This document shows positions 26,399 through 35,638 of a stretch of DNA of 49,258 bases, piece by piece. The notes below the pieces were generated by a model. That model was not told the DNA's origin and did not search any database. It saw only the letters and a program-made list of their open reading frames with translations. The DNA comes from Cyclobacteriaceae bacterium (GTDB lineage: Bacteria; Bacteroidota; Bacteroidia; Cytophagales; Cyclobacteriaceae). A program made the translations under genes and the position numbers. Where the stretch lies: the NCBI GenBank assembly GCA_022841475.1, contig JALHRJ010000031.1, positions 1 to 49,258 of the forward strand. Reading direction: 5' to 3'. The first letter of the stretch is position 1. Each line of letters starts with the position of its first letter.

Positions 26399-27553
26399 TT
26401 ATAATTCAAATCGCATTGCATTCAAAAACCCAATGGGTAAATCCGTCTTTCCTTTTGTTGCCAAATCTGCCAAAATCTCCCCAACCACCGAAACAAACTT
26501 AAAACCATGACCACTGAATCCGGCTGCAATCACAACGTCTTTTTCATAGTTTGGTAAAAAGTCGATTACAAAATGTTCATCCGGTGTGTTCGTATAAAGA
26601 CATGTCTTCAAGACATGGGTGGATGAATAGCCTGCGGGTAAGTATCGGTGCAACGCTTCGATCAGATTTTCTTCTTCTTCCTTCGATGGGTTTCTATCAA
26701 CATGATCAGGATCAGAAGGCACGCCCGGATAATGATACGCTAGCTTCATGCCGGCAGGAAGTCCGAATTTATCAACCGGTAAAATTGGAAACCCATAATA
26801 CATGCCGGGTTGAGATTCATCATCGATCATCCAACAGGGTGATTGACGGAGTTCAAAAAGCTGCGGTTGCTTCGGATTTACCCATGCGATGACCTGCCGG
26901 GTTACCTGCAACGAAGAAGATAAACCCGGTATTATTTTTCCTGCCCAGGGCCCCGCGGTGATAATAAGTTTTTTGCAGGTGTATAAGTCTTTATCGGTGA
27001 TTACTTTTATGATTCCCGCTTCCCGGGTCCAGGATATTACTTTCTCCTTAACATTTATCTGTGCGCCAAAGCTTTTTGCTTGTTCAACAAAAAGAGAAAT
27101 TGCCCGCTCGGGAGTTATAAAACCGGCATCGGGTTCAAACAAAACTTCATATCCTTCCGGAATTTGAAATTGAGGATAACGACTCCTGGTTTCTGAATTT
27201 GAAAGTGACTCAATGTTAATTTTATATTTCTCTGCTGACTCCCGAACACCTTTAATCAATATATCGTTGGATCTTCCAGCATATAGCAGACCGGTTGGAA
27301 AATAAACCTGCGATCCGGTTTTGCTCTCAATGTCGTGCCAATTCTCATAAGCTCGTTGTAGCAAGGGTACATAATCAGGATGCTCAAAGTAGGCTTTTCG
27401 AATAATACGACTTTGCCCGGCATGCGACCCTTGATCATGGGGGATCTCAAATTGTTCCAATCCCAAAACACGTAATCCGTTAAGCGCAAGATTATAGCAC
27501 GTGGCAGAACCCATCGAACCAACACCGAGCACGATTACATCATAGTTCTTCAT
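26399..27553 (-). CDS. solA: SolA-like FAD-dependent amine oxidase
   Basis: 384 residues, a DAO-family flavoprotein closest in pattern to N-methyl-L-tryptophan oxidase / monomeric sarcosine oxidase. Marks are the FAD dinucleotide motif DVIVLGVGSMGSATCYNLA, the HDQGSHAGQSRIIRKAYFEHPDYV segment after it, AGPWAG near the middle and GFSGHGFKFVSVVGEILADLA at the C-terminus, where monomeric sarcosine oxidases carry a CxTPD-type FAD-linking Cys; here CLYTNTPDEHFVID fits that motif (Cys about residue 323). It oxidatively demethylates N-methyl amino acids with O2. It starts 8 nt after the stop of the propeller/cytochrome gene, so the two are very likely cotranscribed. The symbol is by similarity only. 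Confidence 0.85.
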   Translation of the reverse strand: MKNYDVIVLGVGSMGSATCYNLALNGLRVLGLEQFEIPHDQGSHAGQSRIIRKAYFEHPDYVPLLQRAYENWHDIESKTGSQVYFPTGLLYAGRSNDILIKGVRESAEKYKINIESLSNSETRSRYPQFQIPEGYEVLFEPDAGFITPERAISLFVEQAKSFGAQINVKEKVISWTREAGIIKVITDKDLYTCKKLIITAGPWAGKIIPGLSSSLQVTRQVIAWVNPKQPQLFELRQSPCWMIDDESQPGMYYGFPILPVDKFGLPAGMKLAYHYPGVPSDPDHVDRNPSKEEEENLIEALHRYLPAGYSSTHVLKTCLYTNTPDEHFVIDFLPNYEKDVVIAAGFSGHGFKFVSVVGEILADLATKGKTDLPIGFLNAMRFEL

Positions 27554-27561
27554 AGGTAATT

Positions 27562-30500
27562 CTAATCCTCTTTCAGGGTAGCCAAAAAGCTAACCACATC
27601 CCGAATCTCTTTTTTGGTAAGCAGGTAATGCATGGGTGGCATGCTGGAAGGAGAATCTGTTTTTTTAACAACGTCCAGCTTACTAATAAGTGTATCCGGT
27701 TTATCGCCCACTTTCATTACAAAGCCTTCCTTATTTTCTTCCTGCAGAATACCGCTGATCTTTTTCGCATTCTTTAATTCGAGAACAACGATACCATACC
27801 CAGGTGCAATTCGGGCACTGGGCTCAATCAAGGATTCCAGAATTTGCTCGTGGGTTAATTTTTTGGCAATGCCATTCATACGCGGACCTGCAATGCCGCC
27901 ATAGTCATTGAACGAATGGCACCGGATACATTGTGCGGTTGGATGACCCCAGAAAATACCTGCTCCACGTCTGGGATCGCCTCCCAACAAACTTCCTGCA
28001 TAGACAGCCTTCAAGGAATCTGGTGATGTGAGCATCGTATACTTTTTAAAGCGATCCATTAAAGCCTGTGAACGAGTGCTGTCAATAGCTTCGGAAAGTT
28101 CCAGTTGAACTTCTGCCGGAAGTTTGCCGGCCTCCAGTCTGGTTAAGAGTTGATCAAAAACTTTTTCTGAATTCGCCAAAGGAAGTGTACCTAAGGTTGT
28201 GATCGCAGCTTGTTTTTCTTCTATGGTGCGCGTATTGATTACATCGGTGAGTAGCGTTACCATCAGTTCTTTTGAAATATCCATGGTGCCTAACAAATCA
28301 AGGCCTACCACGCGAACGCTTTTTTCTTTATCGGCCAAAGCCAGTTTAATCGCCTCGTCAATTTTCGTATTCTCCAATTGCGCCAATGCTTTAAGCGATT
28401 CAATCCGGACTTCAGCAACTGCATCGGATTTCAAACGAGCGAACAACGTGGTTGCTGCTGTATTGATTTTTAGTTTACCGGATGCTTTCGCTGCTGTTAT
28501 CCGCAAATTCGATTCTTTATGTGATAACAAACTAACAACAGCACTTTCTGCTTTCGTTTGAACCGCCAAAAGATCGCGGGTTACTTCGCCTCGAAATCTA
28601 CCGTCAACACGATCCAACACCGAAGGCTTAGCCCACGTACTTAATGCGTCCATAGCCTCTGAGCGCATTGCCACAGGACTACCTTCATGGATGGCATAGT
28701 TGATCAGGTTTTGAAGGCCTACTTCACTCCCAACCCGAAGATTGGCACTGATGGCTCTTCGGATCAGAGCCTCATTGGTAAACCGATGTTCATTCAGCAC
28801 ATTCCCCAAGGCGGGCAAGGCTTCTGCAATCGAGAGATCATCGTTGATGGCCCGGGCAGCTTCTGTTACAATAAATTCATCAGCATCTTTCAGGAATACT
28901 TCAATGCCGGCATTACCCATTCTGCGCAATGCCACCACGGCCGCAATACGTACAGCACGGTTAGAATGGGTTGACAATGCAATGATCGGTTCAGCTTTAC
29001 CAATTCTTGCCAAAGCCAGACTTGCCGCATGGCGGATATAATTATCCGCATCATTGTTCGCCTCTAATAAATCAATCAACGGATTAATGGCTGGCTCATA
29101 CGCAATTCTGCCCAGAGCTTCCGCAGCAAAGAAACGCGTACGACTATTTTCATCCTTTAACAAGGGAATTAACTCTGCTCCTGAATCCTTGAACCGAACA
29201 TCACCCATCCATCTTGCAGCTTGTGCCCGTATTTCCGGATCGCTATCCTTCAAATAAGGAAGCAAGGTTGAAGCATTCTTTAGATCCTTCCGTGCAAACT
29301 GACTAATCCCCCAGATGGAATGAACGCGAGCCAACTGGTTCTCCTTTTGTTCAAGATACTTCTCGAAAATCTTTAACCCTTTGCTTCCGTTCTCAGCCAA
29401 CTCAAATTGAGCTTTCTGACGCACGCGCATATCCTCGTGCTTCAATAGTTCTCCTAATTTATCAACGTCATAGTCAGAGAAGTCATCTTTAATTAAGATT
29501 TCTGTTTGTTTGCGTTTTGCATTTGGATTGGTTACATCCAATTTCCAGATCCGCCCGTAATCCTTCGTGTCCCAGCCATCAATCCAATCGCCTAAATACA
29601 ACGCACCATCGGGACCGAAGTCGAGGCCCGTAGCCAATACACCACTGAGAATCATTTTTGAGTCAACAAATTCAAACGATGCTCCATTAGGTTTTAAGCG
29701 GAAAGCATGAATGCCCGAACGTGTTGGATTGCCGACAAACTCGGCTACAAAAAATGAATTATTGAACTCCTCACCCAACGCTGTTCCAGGATTGTACACA
29801 AAACCTGTTGGACCATTCACGAAGTTCTTGATCGTGGGTAAAATATAAGCAGCCTGCCCTTCAAAGCGGGGCACATACATTTTTTCATCCATCCAAACTT
29901 TATATCCATTATTATCCGGATCGCGGTATTTTCCATATTGCCAGTTCGAACGCCAGCCAATGTCTGCTCCGTTTACAACATACACAATGCGTTCACTTTC
30001 TCCGCGATGATCGCCATCATTATCCTCGCTGATCATGTTTCCGTATTCATCAAATACAAACTCGTGTGTATTGCGGTTGCCATAGGCAAATACTTCAAAG
30101 TCGCTACCATCTGGATTAGATCGTACAATAACGCCACTGTTGGGATGTTCCCATTTCTGACCATCGGGTCCAACCCCATTAAAACCGATATCACCAATCT
30201 GCCAATAGATTTTTCCTTCAGGACCTACTTCAATACCAGACATGCCATGACCGCTAAAACCGATATGAATTCCATACCCATGCGAAATGGAGGTTGGCTT
30301 TTCGCCAAGCCCGGATTTGTTTTCTTTAATCCGCCAGAGATCAGGACCAATGCCTACAAACAAATCATTACCATGCTTAAGCACTCCACCCGCAGCATCC
30401 GTCACTTCATCATGAAAATCTTCTACCACCAATTGCGATTGATCGGCAAGACCATCCCCATCGGTATCTTCCACGCGGTAAACATGTTCCTTTTCAATAG

Positions 30501-30954
30501 TCATATCGCGCCAATCATGCGAACCGTCACCGTTTAAATCAGCAAGCCATTTATTTTTATCACTGTTTTCAGGAGCCAGTACTTTATGTAAAAAGGCACG
30601 CTTCTCTTCAATGTTGGTGAGTTGAATCGAACCTATTTCCCAATCCTGATGGCCACGGATATCAAACTCTGAATTTTTCTGGCGATTGGTGCGCGTATAA
30701 TATATTCTTCCCTGATCATCGATGTCGATAGAAACCGGATCGGCCACCAGCGAATCGATACCCCATATTTTTAATGTCAGGCCTTCGGCAATTTGTGGTG
30801 TTACCGAACTTTCGATAGAACCGGCAAGTGATTTTACCCGCTCGGCATTCATTGCCTTTATTCGGGTGTCTTCGATTTTATTATCGCAACTGGAAACAAA
30901 CAAACATCCTGTTAGCGTGAGGTAAACACCCAGTCGATACTTTTGAGATAGCAT
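27562..30954 (-). CDS. Propeller/HEAT/cytochrome c lipoprotein (PVC-type heme-binding)
   Basis: 1130 residues with a lipobox at VSSC (Cys23). Residues ~50-470 are a six-bladed-propeller dehydrogenase-like domain (IDIDDQGRIYYTRT, SGIEVGPEGKIYWQIGD, LDFGPDGALYLGDWIDG). Residues ~490-960 are HEAT-like repeats (ENSRTRFFAAEALGRIAYE, DNYIRHAASLALARIGK, EVRIESLKALAQLEN). Residues ~990-1130 form a mono-heme cytochrome c with CIRCH (Cys1009, Cys1012, His1013), and a later Met (SSMPPMHYLL) suitable as the sixth ligand. This order is known from periplasmic heme-binding proteins common in Planctomycetes and Bacteroidota, probably oxidising sugars or alcohols. Cotranscribed with solA-like gene 8 nt downstream. 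Confidence 0.9.
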   Translation of the reverse strand: MLSQKYRLGVYLTLTGCLFVSSCDNKIEDTRIKAMNAERVKSLAGSIESSVTPQIAEGLTLKIWGIDSLVADPVSIDIDDQGRIYYTRTNRQKNSEFDIRGHQDWEIGSIQLTNIEEKRAFLHKVLAPENSDKNKWLADLNGDGSHDWRDMTIEKEHVYRVEDTDGDGLADQSQLVVEDFHDEVTDAAGGVLKHGNDLFVGIGPDLWRIKENKSGLGEKPTSISHGYGIHIGFSGHGMSGIEVGPEGKIYWQIGDIGFNGVGPDGQKWEHPNSGVIVRSNPDGSDFEVFAYGNRNTHEFVFDEYGNMISEDNDGDHRGESERIVYVVNGADIGWRSNWQYGKYRDPDNNGYKVWMDEKMYVPRFEGQAAYILPTIKNFVNGPTGFVYNPGTALGEEFNNSFFVAEFVGNPTRSGIHAFRLKPNGASFEFVDSKMILSGVLATGLDFGPDGALYLGDWIDGWDTKDYGRIWKLDVTNPNAKRKQTEILIKDDFSDYDVDKLGELLKHEDMRVRQKAQFELAENGSKGLKIFEKYLEQKENQLARVHSIWGISQFARKDLKNASTLLPYLKDSDPEIRAQAARWMGDVRFKDSGAELIPLLKDENSRTRFFAAEALGRIAYEPAINPLIDLLEANNDADNYIRHAASLALARIGKAEPIIALSTHSNRAVRIAAVVALRRMGNAGIEVFLKDADEFIVTEAARAINDDLSIAEALPALGNVLNEHRFTNEALIRRAISANLRVGSEVGLQNLINYAIHEGSPVAMRSEAMDALSTWAKPSVLDRVDGRFRGEVTRDLLAVQTKAESAVVSLLSHKESNLRITAAKASGKLKINTAATTLFARLKSDAVAEVRIESLKALAQLENTKIDEAIKLALADKEKSVRVVGLDLLGTMDISKELMVTLLTDVINTRTIEEKQAAITTLGTLPLANSEKVFDQLLTRLEAGKLPAEVQLELSEAIDSTRSQALMDRFKKYTMLTSPDSLKAVYAGSLLGGDPRRGAGIFWGHPTAQCIRCHSFNDYGGIAGPRMNGIAKKLTHEQILESLIEPSARIAPGYGIVVLELKNAKKISGILQEENKEGFVMKVGDKPDTLISKLDVVKKTDSPSSMPPMHYLLTKKEIRDVVSFLATLKED

Positions 30955-31083
30955 GGTAATCAGGTTAATTTTTTAAAGATAATAAAAGATTAAATCTACG
31001 GGTCCTGTTTGTCGTGTTTAAAGAAATCCCGAAGACTACCTCACCCCATTTTAGACTTTGCAATCTTTAAAAAATTATCTTGA

Positions 31084-31249
31084 GGCTTTCTCAAAAGTCA
31101 TCAAGTCATTGCGGGCTTTGACCCGCAATCCCGTTTTATACACGCATGATGGGATTCCGGCTCAAAGCCTGCCTATGCCGAATCCGCCTGTTGGCGGAGC
31201 AGGCAGGGCCGGAATGACATTTCTATTTTAAGTGACTTTTGAGAAAGCC
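31084..31249. repeat. 166-bp element with perfect 17-bp terminal inverted repeats
   Basis: GGCTTTCTCAAAAGTCA (31084-31100) and TGACTTTTGAGAAAGCC (31233-31249) are exact inverted copies. Inside are further dyads: ATTGCGGG/CCCGCAAT (31108-31129), ATTCCGG (31154-31160) with CCGGAAT (31209-31215), CCTGCCT with AGGCAGG, and a central hairpin TCCGCC-TGTT-GGCGGA (31183-31198). It has no coding capacity. It looks like a MITE or complex dispersed palindrome. The rest of the 460-nt gap (30955-31414) shows nothing else. Confidence 0.8.
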
Positions 31250-31414
31250 GCTTAATAAAATTTCAAATTTTAATGTACACTTTTAATGGAGTGAGGTAAA
31301 TAAATGGGCTTGGAATAAATTTGAGAAAGTAAGATTAGTCCGATAAATTTAACTGTGAGTTGAGATAGTCATATTATATTTTAAACTTTAATTTACATCT
31401 GAATACTTCATCAC

Positions 31415-32785
31415 ATGAAAAATCTCTTGTTCCCTTTGATAGCTTTACTTGTTTTATTACAAGGCTGTAAACCTTCAGAATCGGATAAAGTATCCCCATC
31501 AACTGCAAAAACAGTTTCCATAGCTAACGATATGGCCGATGGCACTATCTATGAGGTGAACATCCGGCAACACACGGAGGCAGGAACTATTAAGGCTTTT
31601 ACGGAGGACTTACCCCGCCTGAAAGAGTTAGGTGTAAAAATGCTGTGGATTATGCCCGTGCAACCTATTGGAGTTAAAAACCGCAAAGAGCCATTGGGAA
31701 GCTATTATTCAATCCGGGATTATAAAAAAGTGAACCCTGAATTTGGGACGGAAGAAGATTTTAAAAATCTGGTAAACAAAACCCACGAACTAGGTATGTA
31801 CCTGATATTGGATTGGGTGCCCAATCACACAGCGTGGGATCATCCGTGGATAACTGAGCACCCTGATTACTATGCACAAGACGGTAAAGGAAATATTGTT
31901 TATGAAGCAGACTGGACGGACATAGCCTTACTTGATCATACGAATCCGCAAACACGGGCAGCCATGATTGAAGCCATGCAGTATTGGACAACCAACTTCA
32001 ATATAGATGGGTTTCGATGCGATCATGCTGGTCATGAAATTCCTCTATACTTCTGGGAAGAGGCGCGGTCGGTTGTCGATCCCGAAAAAAATCTCTTTTG
32101 GTTAGCCGAATGGGATGGTGCGCGTATGCACCTGGAATTTGATGCTACCTATGCATGGCCTTTGTTGGGGATTACAGATAAGATGGGTAAAGGTGAGGCT
32201 AATGCCAATGATCTGGCCAACTGGATTCAGGGTGACCTTAAAGAATATGGTCAAAAACCCATTCGGTTAACCATGATTACCAATCATGATGAAAACAGTT
32301 GGAATGGAACTGAGTTTGAACGCTATGGCGAAGGCGTAAAGACTTTTGCCACTTTCATTTTTACTGCCTATGGTGTGCCGATGCTCTATAGCGGACAAGA
32401 AGTAGGATTGGATAAGCGGTTGAAATTTTTTGAAAAAGATACGATTGACTGGAGTGATCCTAAAGAGTTTCAACCTTTCTATAAAAAGCTTGTGACCCTG
32501 CACAAAGATAACCAGGCTTTGTGGGGCAGCGATCAGGGTGGCATGGCAGTGCGGATTAACAATGAAGATCCAAACGTGTATGCTTTTCAGCGAACTAAAA
32601 ACAAAAACAAAGTAATTGCTATTCTCAACTTTTCGGGTAAGCCACAGGAGTGCAAACTCATGGATGCGAGTTCGGCCGGAACGTATCAGGACTACTTTAC
32701 CGGGGAGACTTTTGAGCTTTCTGTTTCCAAACCATTAAAACTGGACGCATGGCAATACGTGGTTTTTGTGACCGATAAGTTGTAG
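31415..32785 (+). CDS. GH13 alpha-amylase family lipoprotein
   Basis: 456 residues with lipobox LQGC (Cys18), so probably a surface or periplasmic lipoprotein. The GH13 barrel is complete: region I LDWVPNHTAWDHPW, region II GFRCDHAG with nucleophile Asp203, region III LAEWDGARM with acid/base Glu232 and region IV TNHDENSW with Asp292. A C-terminal beta domain follows (about residues 370-456). It should hydrolyse or rearrange alpha-glucans; the subfamily cannot be fixed by eye. The next gene follows after 23 nt on the same strand. Confidence 0.93.
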   Translation: MKNLLFPLIALLVLLQGCKPSESDKVSPSTAKTVSIANDMADGTIYEVNIRQHTEAGTIKAFTEDLPRLKELGVKMLWIMPVQPIGVKNRKEPLGSYYSIRDYKKVNPEFGTEEDFKNLVNKTHELGMYLILDWVPNHTAWDHPWITEHPDYYAQDGKGNIVYEADWTDIALLDHTNPQTRAAMIEAMQYWTTNFNIDGFRCDHAGHEIPLYFWEEARSVVDPEKNLFWLAEWDGARMHLEFDATYAWPLLGITDKMGKGEANANDLANWIQGDLKEYGQKPIRLTMITNHDENSWNGTEFERYGEGVKTFATFIFTAYGVPMLYSGQEVGLDKRLKFFEKDTIDWSDPKEFQPFYKKLVTLHKDNQALWGSDQGGMAVRINNEDPNVYAFQRTKNKNKVIAILNFSGKPQECKLMDASSAGTYQDYFTGETFELSVSKPLKLDAWQYVVFVTDKL

Positions 32786-32808
32786 CAATACTTATATAGC
32801 CTAAGATA

Positions 32809-34311
32809 ATGCGATCAGATCTCGTCAATATTAAAACCGAAAATAATGAAGCCTACTTTCAGGAGCTTGGACAGAAAATAGTCGGGCACGACTACGTAAT
32901 CGATGGTCCGTCCGGAAAGAAAAACCTTCTTTATGCCGATTGGATTGCTTCCGGAAGATTGTATAAGCCCATTGAAGAATTGCTCGTCAATCAATTTGGT
33001 CCGCTGGTCGGCAACACTCATTCTGAATCAAGCCTCACGGGCGAAGCCATGACAATTGCCTACAAACAGGCGCATCAGATAATCAAACAACACGTTCATG
33101 CCAATGATCAGGATGTCATCATCACGCAAGGTAGCGGCATGACCGGAGCCATTTCAAAACTTCAACGCATCCTGGGATTACATGTACCTGAAAGAGCGAA
33201 GCAATTTTACACACAACCTGCTTCTGAAAGACCCGTTGTGTTTCTTACTCATATGGAGCATCATTCTAATCAAACATCGTGGCTCGAGTGTGAAGTTGAT
33301 GTGGTTGTCATTCCTCCGGGCGCTGATCTGCTTGTCAGTCCCGAACATCTTGAAATTGAAATTCGGAAGTATCACGATCGCAAACACAAGATCGGTTCGT
33401 TCACGGCATGTTCCAATGTAACCGGCATCTTTACTCCCTATCATGAGCTGGCCCGCATCATGCATCAGCATGGTGGGTTATGCTTCGTTGATTTTGCAGC
33501 TTCTGCTCCTTATGCAGAAATGAACATGCATCCTGAAAATCCGGAAGAGGCATTGGATGCCATAACCTTTTCTCCCCATAAATTTCTGGGTGGCCCCGGA
33601 AGTGCCGGGGTGTTGATCTTCAATAAAAAGTTATACTCGAATCGTGTTCCTGATATGCCTGGTGGAGGCACCGTGTCATGGACCAATCCCTGGGGTGGTC
33701 ATCACTATTTCGAAGACATTGAAACGCGCGAAGATGGCGGAACCCCTGCGTTTCTTCAAACGATTCGGGCAGCCCTGGCTATTCGGTTGAAAGAACAAAT
33801 TGGTGTTGATCGTATTGAACACCGTGAAGCCGAATTATTAGAGATCGCTTTTGCCCGATTGGCTAACGTGCCTGGTCTTACCATGCTGGCACCAGAGCAT
33901 AAAAAAAGACTGGGTGTAATTTCTTTTTACATCGAAAAAATTCATTACAATTTTATTGTTAGGGTGTTGAGTGATCACTTTGGTATTCAGGTACGCGGTG
34001 GCTGTTCCTGTGCCGGCACCTACGGACATTATCTATTGCACGTAGATCAGGAATACTCAAAGAAAATAACAAGTAAAATTGATTCCGGTGATTTATCAGA
34101 AAAACCGGGTTGGGTGCGCCTCTCGCTTCATCCGGTTATGAGCCATGAGGATGTACATTACATTTCAGATTCTATTGAGAAAATTGCGCTACATCCTGAA
34201 CAATGGATGTATCAGTATAAATATTCAGCCCACACCAATGAATATCACCCCCTGAATGAAAATCTTATTTTGAAAAAGCAATTAAACCGATGGTTCAACC
34301 TGCAGGTGTGA
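32809..34311 (+). CDS. Aminotransferase class V-fold PLP protein (cysteine desulfurase-like)
   Basis: 500 residues, fold type I PLP enzyme. The cofactor Lys258 is in SPHKFLGGPG and Asp228 in FVDFAASAPY; the N-terminal part has LLYADWIASGR, GNTHSESSLTG and QGSGMTGAISKL. A GGCSCAG segment (Cys399, Cys401) occupies the region where cysteine desulfurases carry their catalytic Cys. It is longer than IscS/SufS (about 400) with a C-terminal extension. Such proteins act as cysteine desulfurases or selenocysteine lyases or on other amino acids; no Fe-S assembly genes are nearby, so the substrate is open. It is 23 nt downstream of the amylase gene, which may be coincidental. Confidence 0.86.
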   Translation: MRSDLVNIKTENNEAYFQELGQKIVGHDYVIDGPSGKKNLLYADWIASGRLYKPIEELLVNQFGPLVGNTHSESSLTGEAMTIAYKQAHQIIKQHVHANDQDVIITQGSGMTGAISKLQRILGLHVPERAKQFYTQPASERPVVFLTHMEHHSNQTSWLECEVDVVVIPPGADLLVSPEHLEIEIRKYHDRKHKIGSFTACSNVTGIFTPYHELARIMHQHGGLCFVDFAASAPYAEMNMHPENPEEALDAITFSPHKFLGGPGSAGVLIFNKKLYSNRVPDMPGGGTVSWTNPWGGHHYFEDIETREDGGTPAFLQTIRAALAIRLKEQIGVDRIEHREAELLEIAFARLANVPGLTMLAPEHKKRLGVISFYIEKIHYNFIVRVLSDHFGIQVRGGCSCAGTYGHYLLHVDQEYSKKITSKIDSGDLSEKPGWVRLSLHPVMSHEDVHYISDSIEKIALHPEQWMYQYKYSAHTNEYHPLNENLILKKQLNRWFNLQV

Positions 34312-34325
34312 TTGAAGCAATAAAA

Positions 34326-34356
34326 AAAACCTCTGCAGTCTGACCGCAGAGGTTTT
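34326..34356. terminator. Bidirectional Rho-independent terminator
   Basis: AAAACCTCTGC (34326-34336) and GCAGAGGTTTT (34346-34356) form an 11-bp stem with a 9-nt loop, with A-run and T-run on the two sides. It sits between two convergent genes and can serve both. Confidence 0.88.
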
Positions 34357-34375
34357 CAATTTGCGAGGTGTCGCA

Positions 34376-35095
34376 TTACACATTGGGTTTAGTGAAACGA
34401 AGTTTTTGTACTTGCTGATGCTGCTGACTCTGGAAGCCGAACGCGCTGCGCACGTAGGTCTTCACGGCATTGGCCGTATCCACCAGGTTGCCCGGAGCAA
34501 GGTAATAAACGGTGTTGCGTTTAATCCGTGCTTCTTCCAGCCTGATCTCGGCTTCGGTCACCGCCTTGTTGAGACCGAACAGATCGGTGCGCATTTGCTC
34601 CAGACTTGCCAAAGTAAGTTCGGGTTCATTCGGACTGTACTTTGGTTCTGAGGCTGCGGTCTTCACGAGCTTGTCAAAGTACTCGGCTATGGTTATGTAA
34701 CTCTGCGCATACGAAGGCCGTGTGTCAGGCTGTTCTTCGGCTGGCTTTGTTACGTTTACTGCCGATGGCTTTGAAATTCGGGCACCCCAGATTCTGCGCT
34801 TACTGTTCAGGGCATCGGCCAGTAACAACGTGTTGGCTCCGGATGCTTTGAGCATGCCATAGACGCTTGCGCTAAGCTTGCGTATTTTCCGAAACCCGAG
34901 TTCGCGGTTGTTGGTTGCCTTGTCGTACCCCGACTGTGCTTCCTTCACTTCTTCCCAGGATTGTTGTGCGATGTTCATTAAGGTGGCCATCACATTCACC
35001 TGAAGGTTTTGTTGTCCGGGGTTATAGGTTCCTCCTAACCCGGTGCAGATGCCCGTGAGCTTCCCAAAGGCTTGCATGTTTTTTACGTGAGACAT
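34376..35095 (-). CDS. Orphan hypothetical protein downstream of a 21-bp repeat array
   Basis: 239 residues, no signal peptide. The first 60 residues include GICTGLGGTYNPGQQNLQV, followed by mostly helical sequence (TLMNIAQQSWEEVKEAQSGYDKA; SYITIAEYFDKLVKTAA; LEQMRTDLFGLNKAVTEAEIRLEEARIKRNTVYY) that could form a coiled-coil bundle. I recognise no named domain. The start ATG at 35095 is 182 nt from a modular 21-bp repeat array on its upstream side. The gene ends 20 nt from a shared terminator. Codon use is GC-richer than its surroundings (many GCC, CTG, GGT codons), which may mean a different history. Function unknown. Confidence 0.7.
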   Translation of the reverse strand: MSHVKNMQAFGKLTGICTGLGGTYNPGQQNLQVNVMATLMNIAQQSWEEVKEAQSGYDKATNNRELGFRKIRKLSASVYGMLKASGANTLLLADALNSKRRIWGARISKPSAVNVTKPAEEQPDTRPSYAQSYITIAEYFDKLVKTAASEPKYSPNEPELTLASLEQMRTDLFGLNKAVTEAEIRLEEARIKRNTVYYLAPGNLVDTANAVKTYVRSAFGFQSQQHQQVQKLRFTKPNV

Positions 35096-35277
35096 AACAG
35101 TATTTATTTATGTTATAAGCTTACACACGTTGCGGCTGCCAGCATGTTTTATTTTTTTCAATTATTTTATAAACTATATAGTTGATCATCGATGAAACCT
35201 GAAAGGCACTGGCACGTTTGGATGCATTTTTTCAGAAGAAAATCTCATTATTAGAAATTATATTTTTATTAAAACCG

Positions 35278-35550
35278 TACCGGTGCGCTCTTGTAATGTG
35301 TACGGTGCATTTCGAAAGGTGTACGGTGCATTTTGTAAACTGCCAGTGCTTACCTGTAATGTGTACGGTGGACTTCAAGAAGTGTACGGTGGATTTTGAA
35401 AAGTGCCAGTGCCTACCTGTAATGTGTACGGTGCATTTCGAAAACTGCCAGTGCTCACCTGTAATGTGTACGGTGGACTTCAAAAAGTGTATGGTGCATT
35501 TCGAAAACTTTCAGTGCGAATATGTAATGGGTATGGTGCCACCCGTAATG
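35278..35550. repeat. Modular tandem array, 13 units of exactly 21 bp
   Basis: Thirteen contiguous units of 21 bp occur without any spacing error. Two unit types alternate: type A begins TGTACGGTG and continues with a purine/T stretch like CATTTCGAAAA; type B begins TGCCAGTGC and ends ACCTGTAATG. Reading 5' to 3' the order is B-A-A-B-A-A-B-A-B-A-A-B-B, with the first and last two B units degenerate. There are no spacers, so it is not CRISPR. Both strands stay open through the array. The rest of the 993-nt gap (35096-36088) holds the dispersed repeats listed separately. Confidence 0.85.
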
Positions 35551-35638
35551 TGCTGATTGGAGTCTGTTATTATCCCGCAGCGAGTCTGTTCGTTAATATG
35601 TGGGCTTTGTTCTATAAACTGCGTCTGTTGTGTTAATT

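Noticed and set aside
29938..30537. 199-residue frame antisense to the propeller domain
   Set aside because: It is a shadow of the long minus-strand gene, which shows repeated propeller motifs over the same bases.
35278..35550. CRISPR array
   Set aside because: Units are contiguous with no unique spacers, and no cas genes are present.
35218..35556. 112-residue Cys-rich repeat protein on the plus strand of the 21-bp array
   Set aside because: The frame is open because the unit length is a multiple of three; the opposite strand is open too. No start context, leader or promoter supports translation. Kept as a repeat array.
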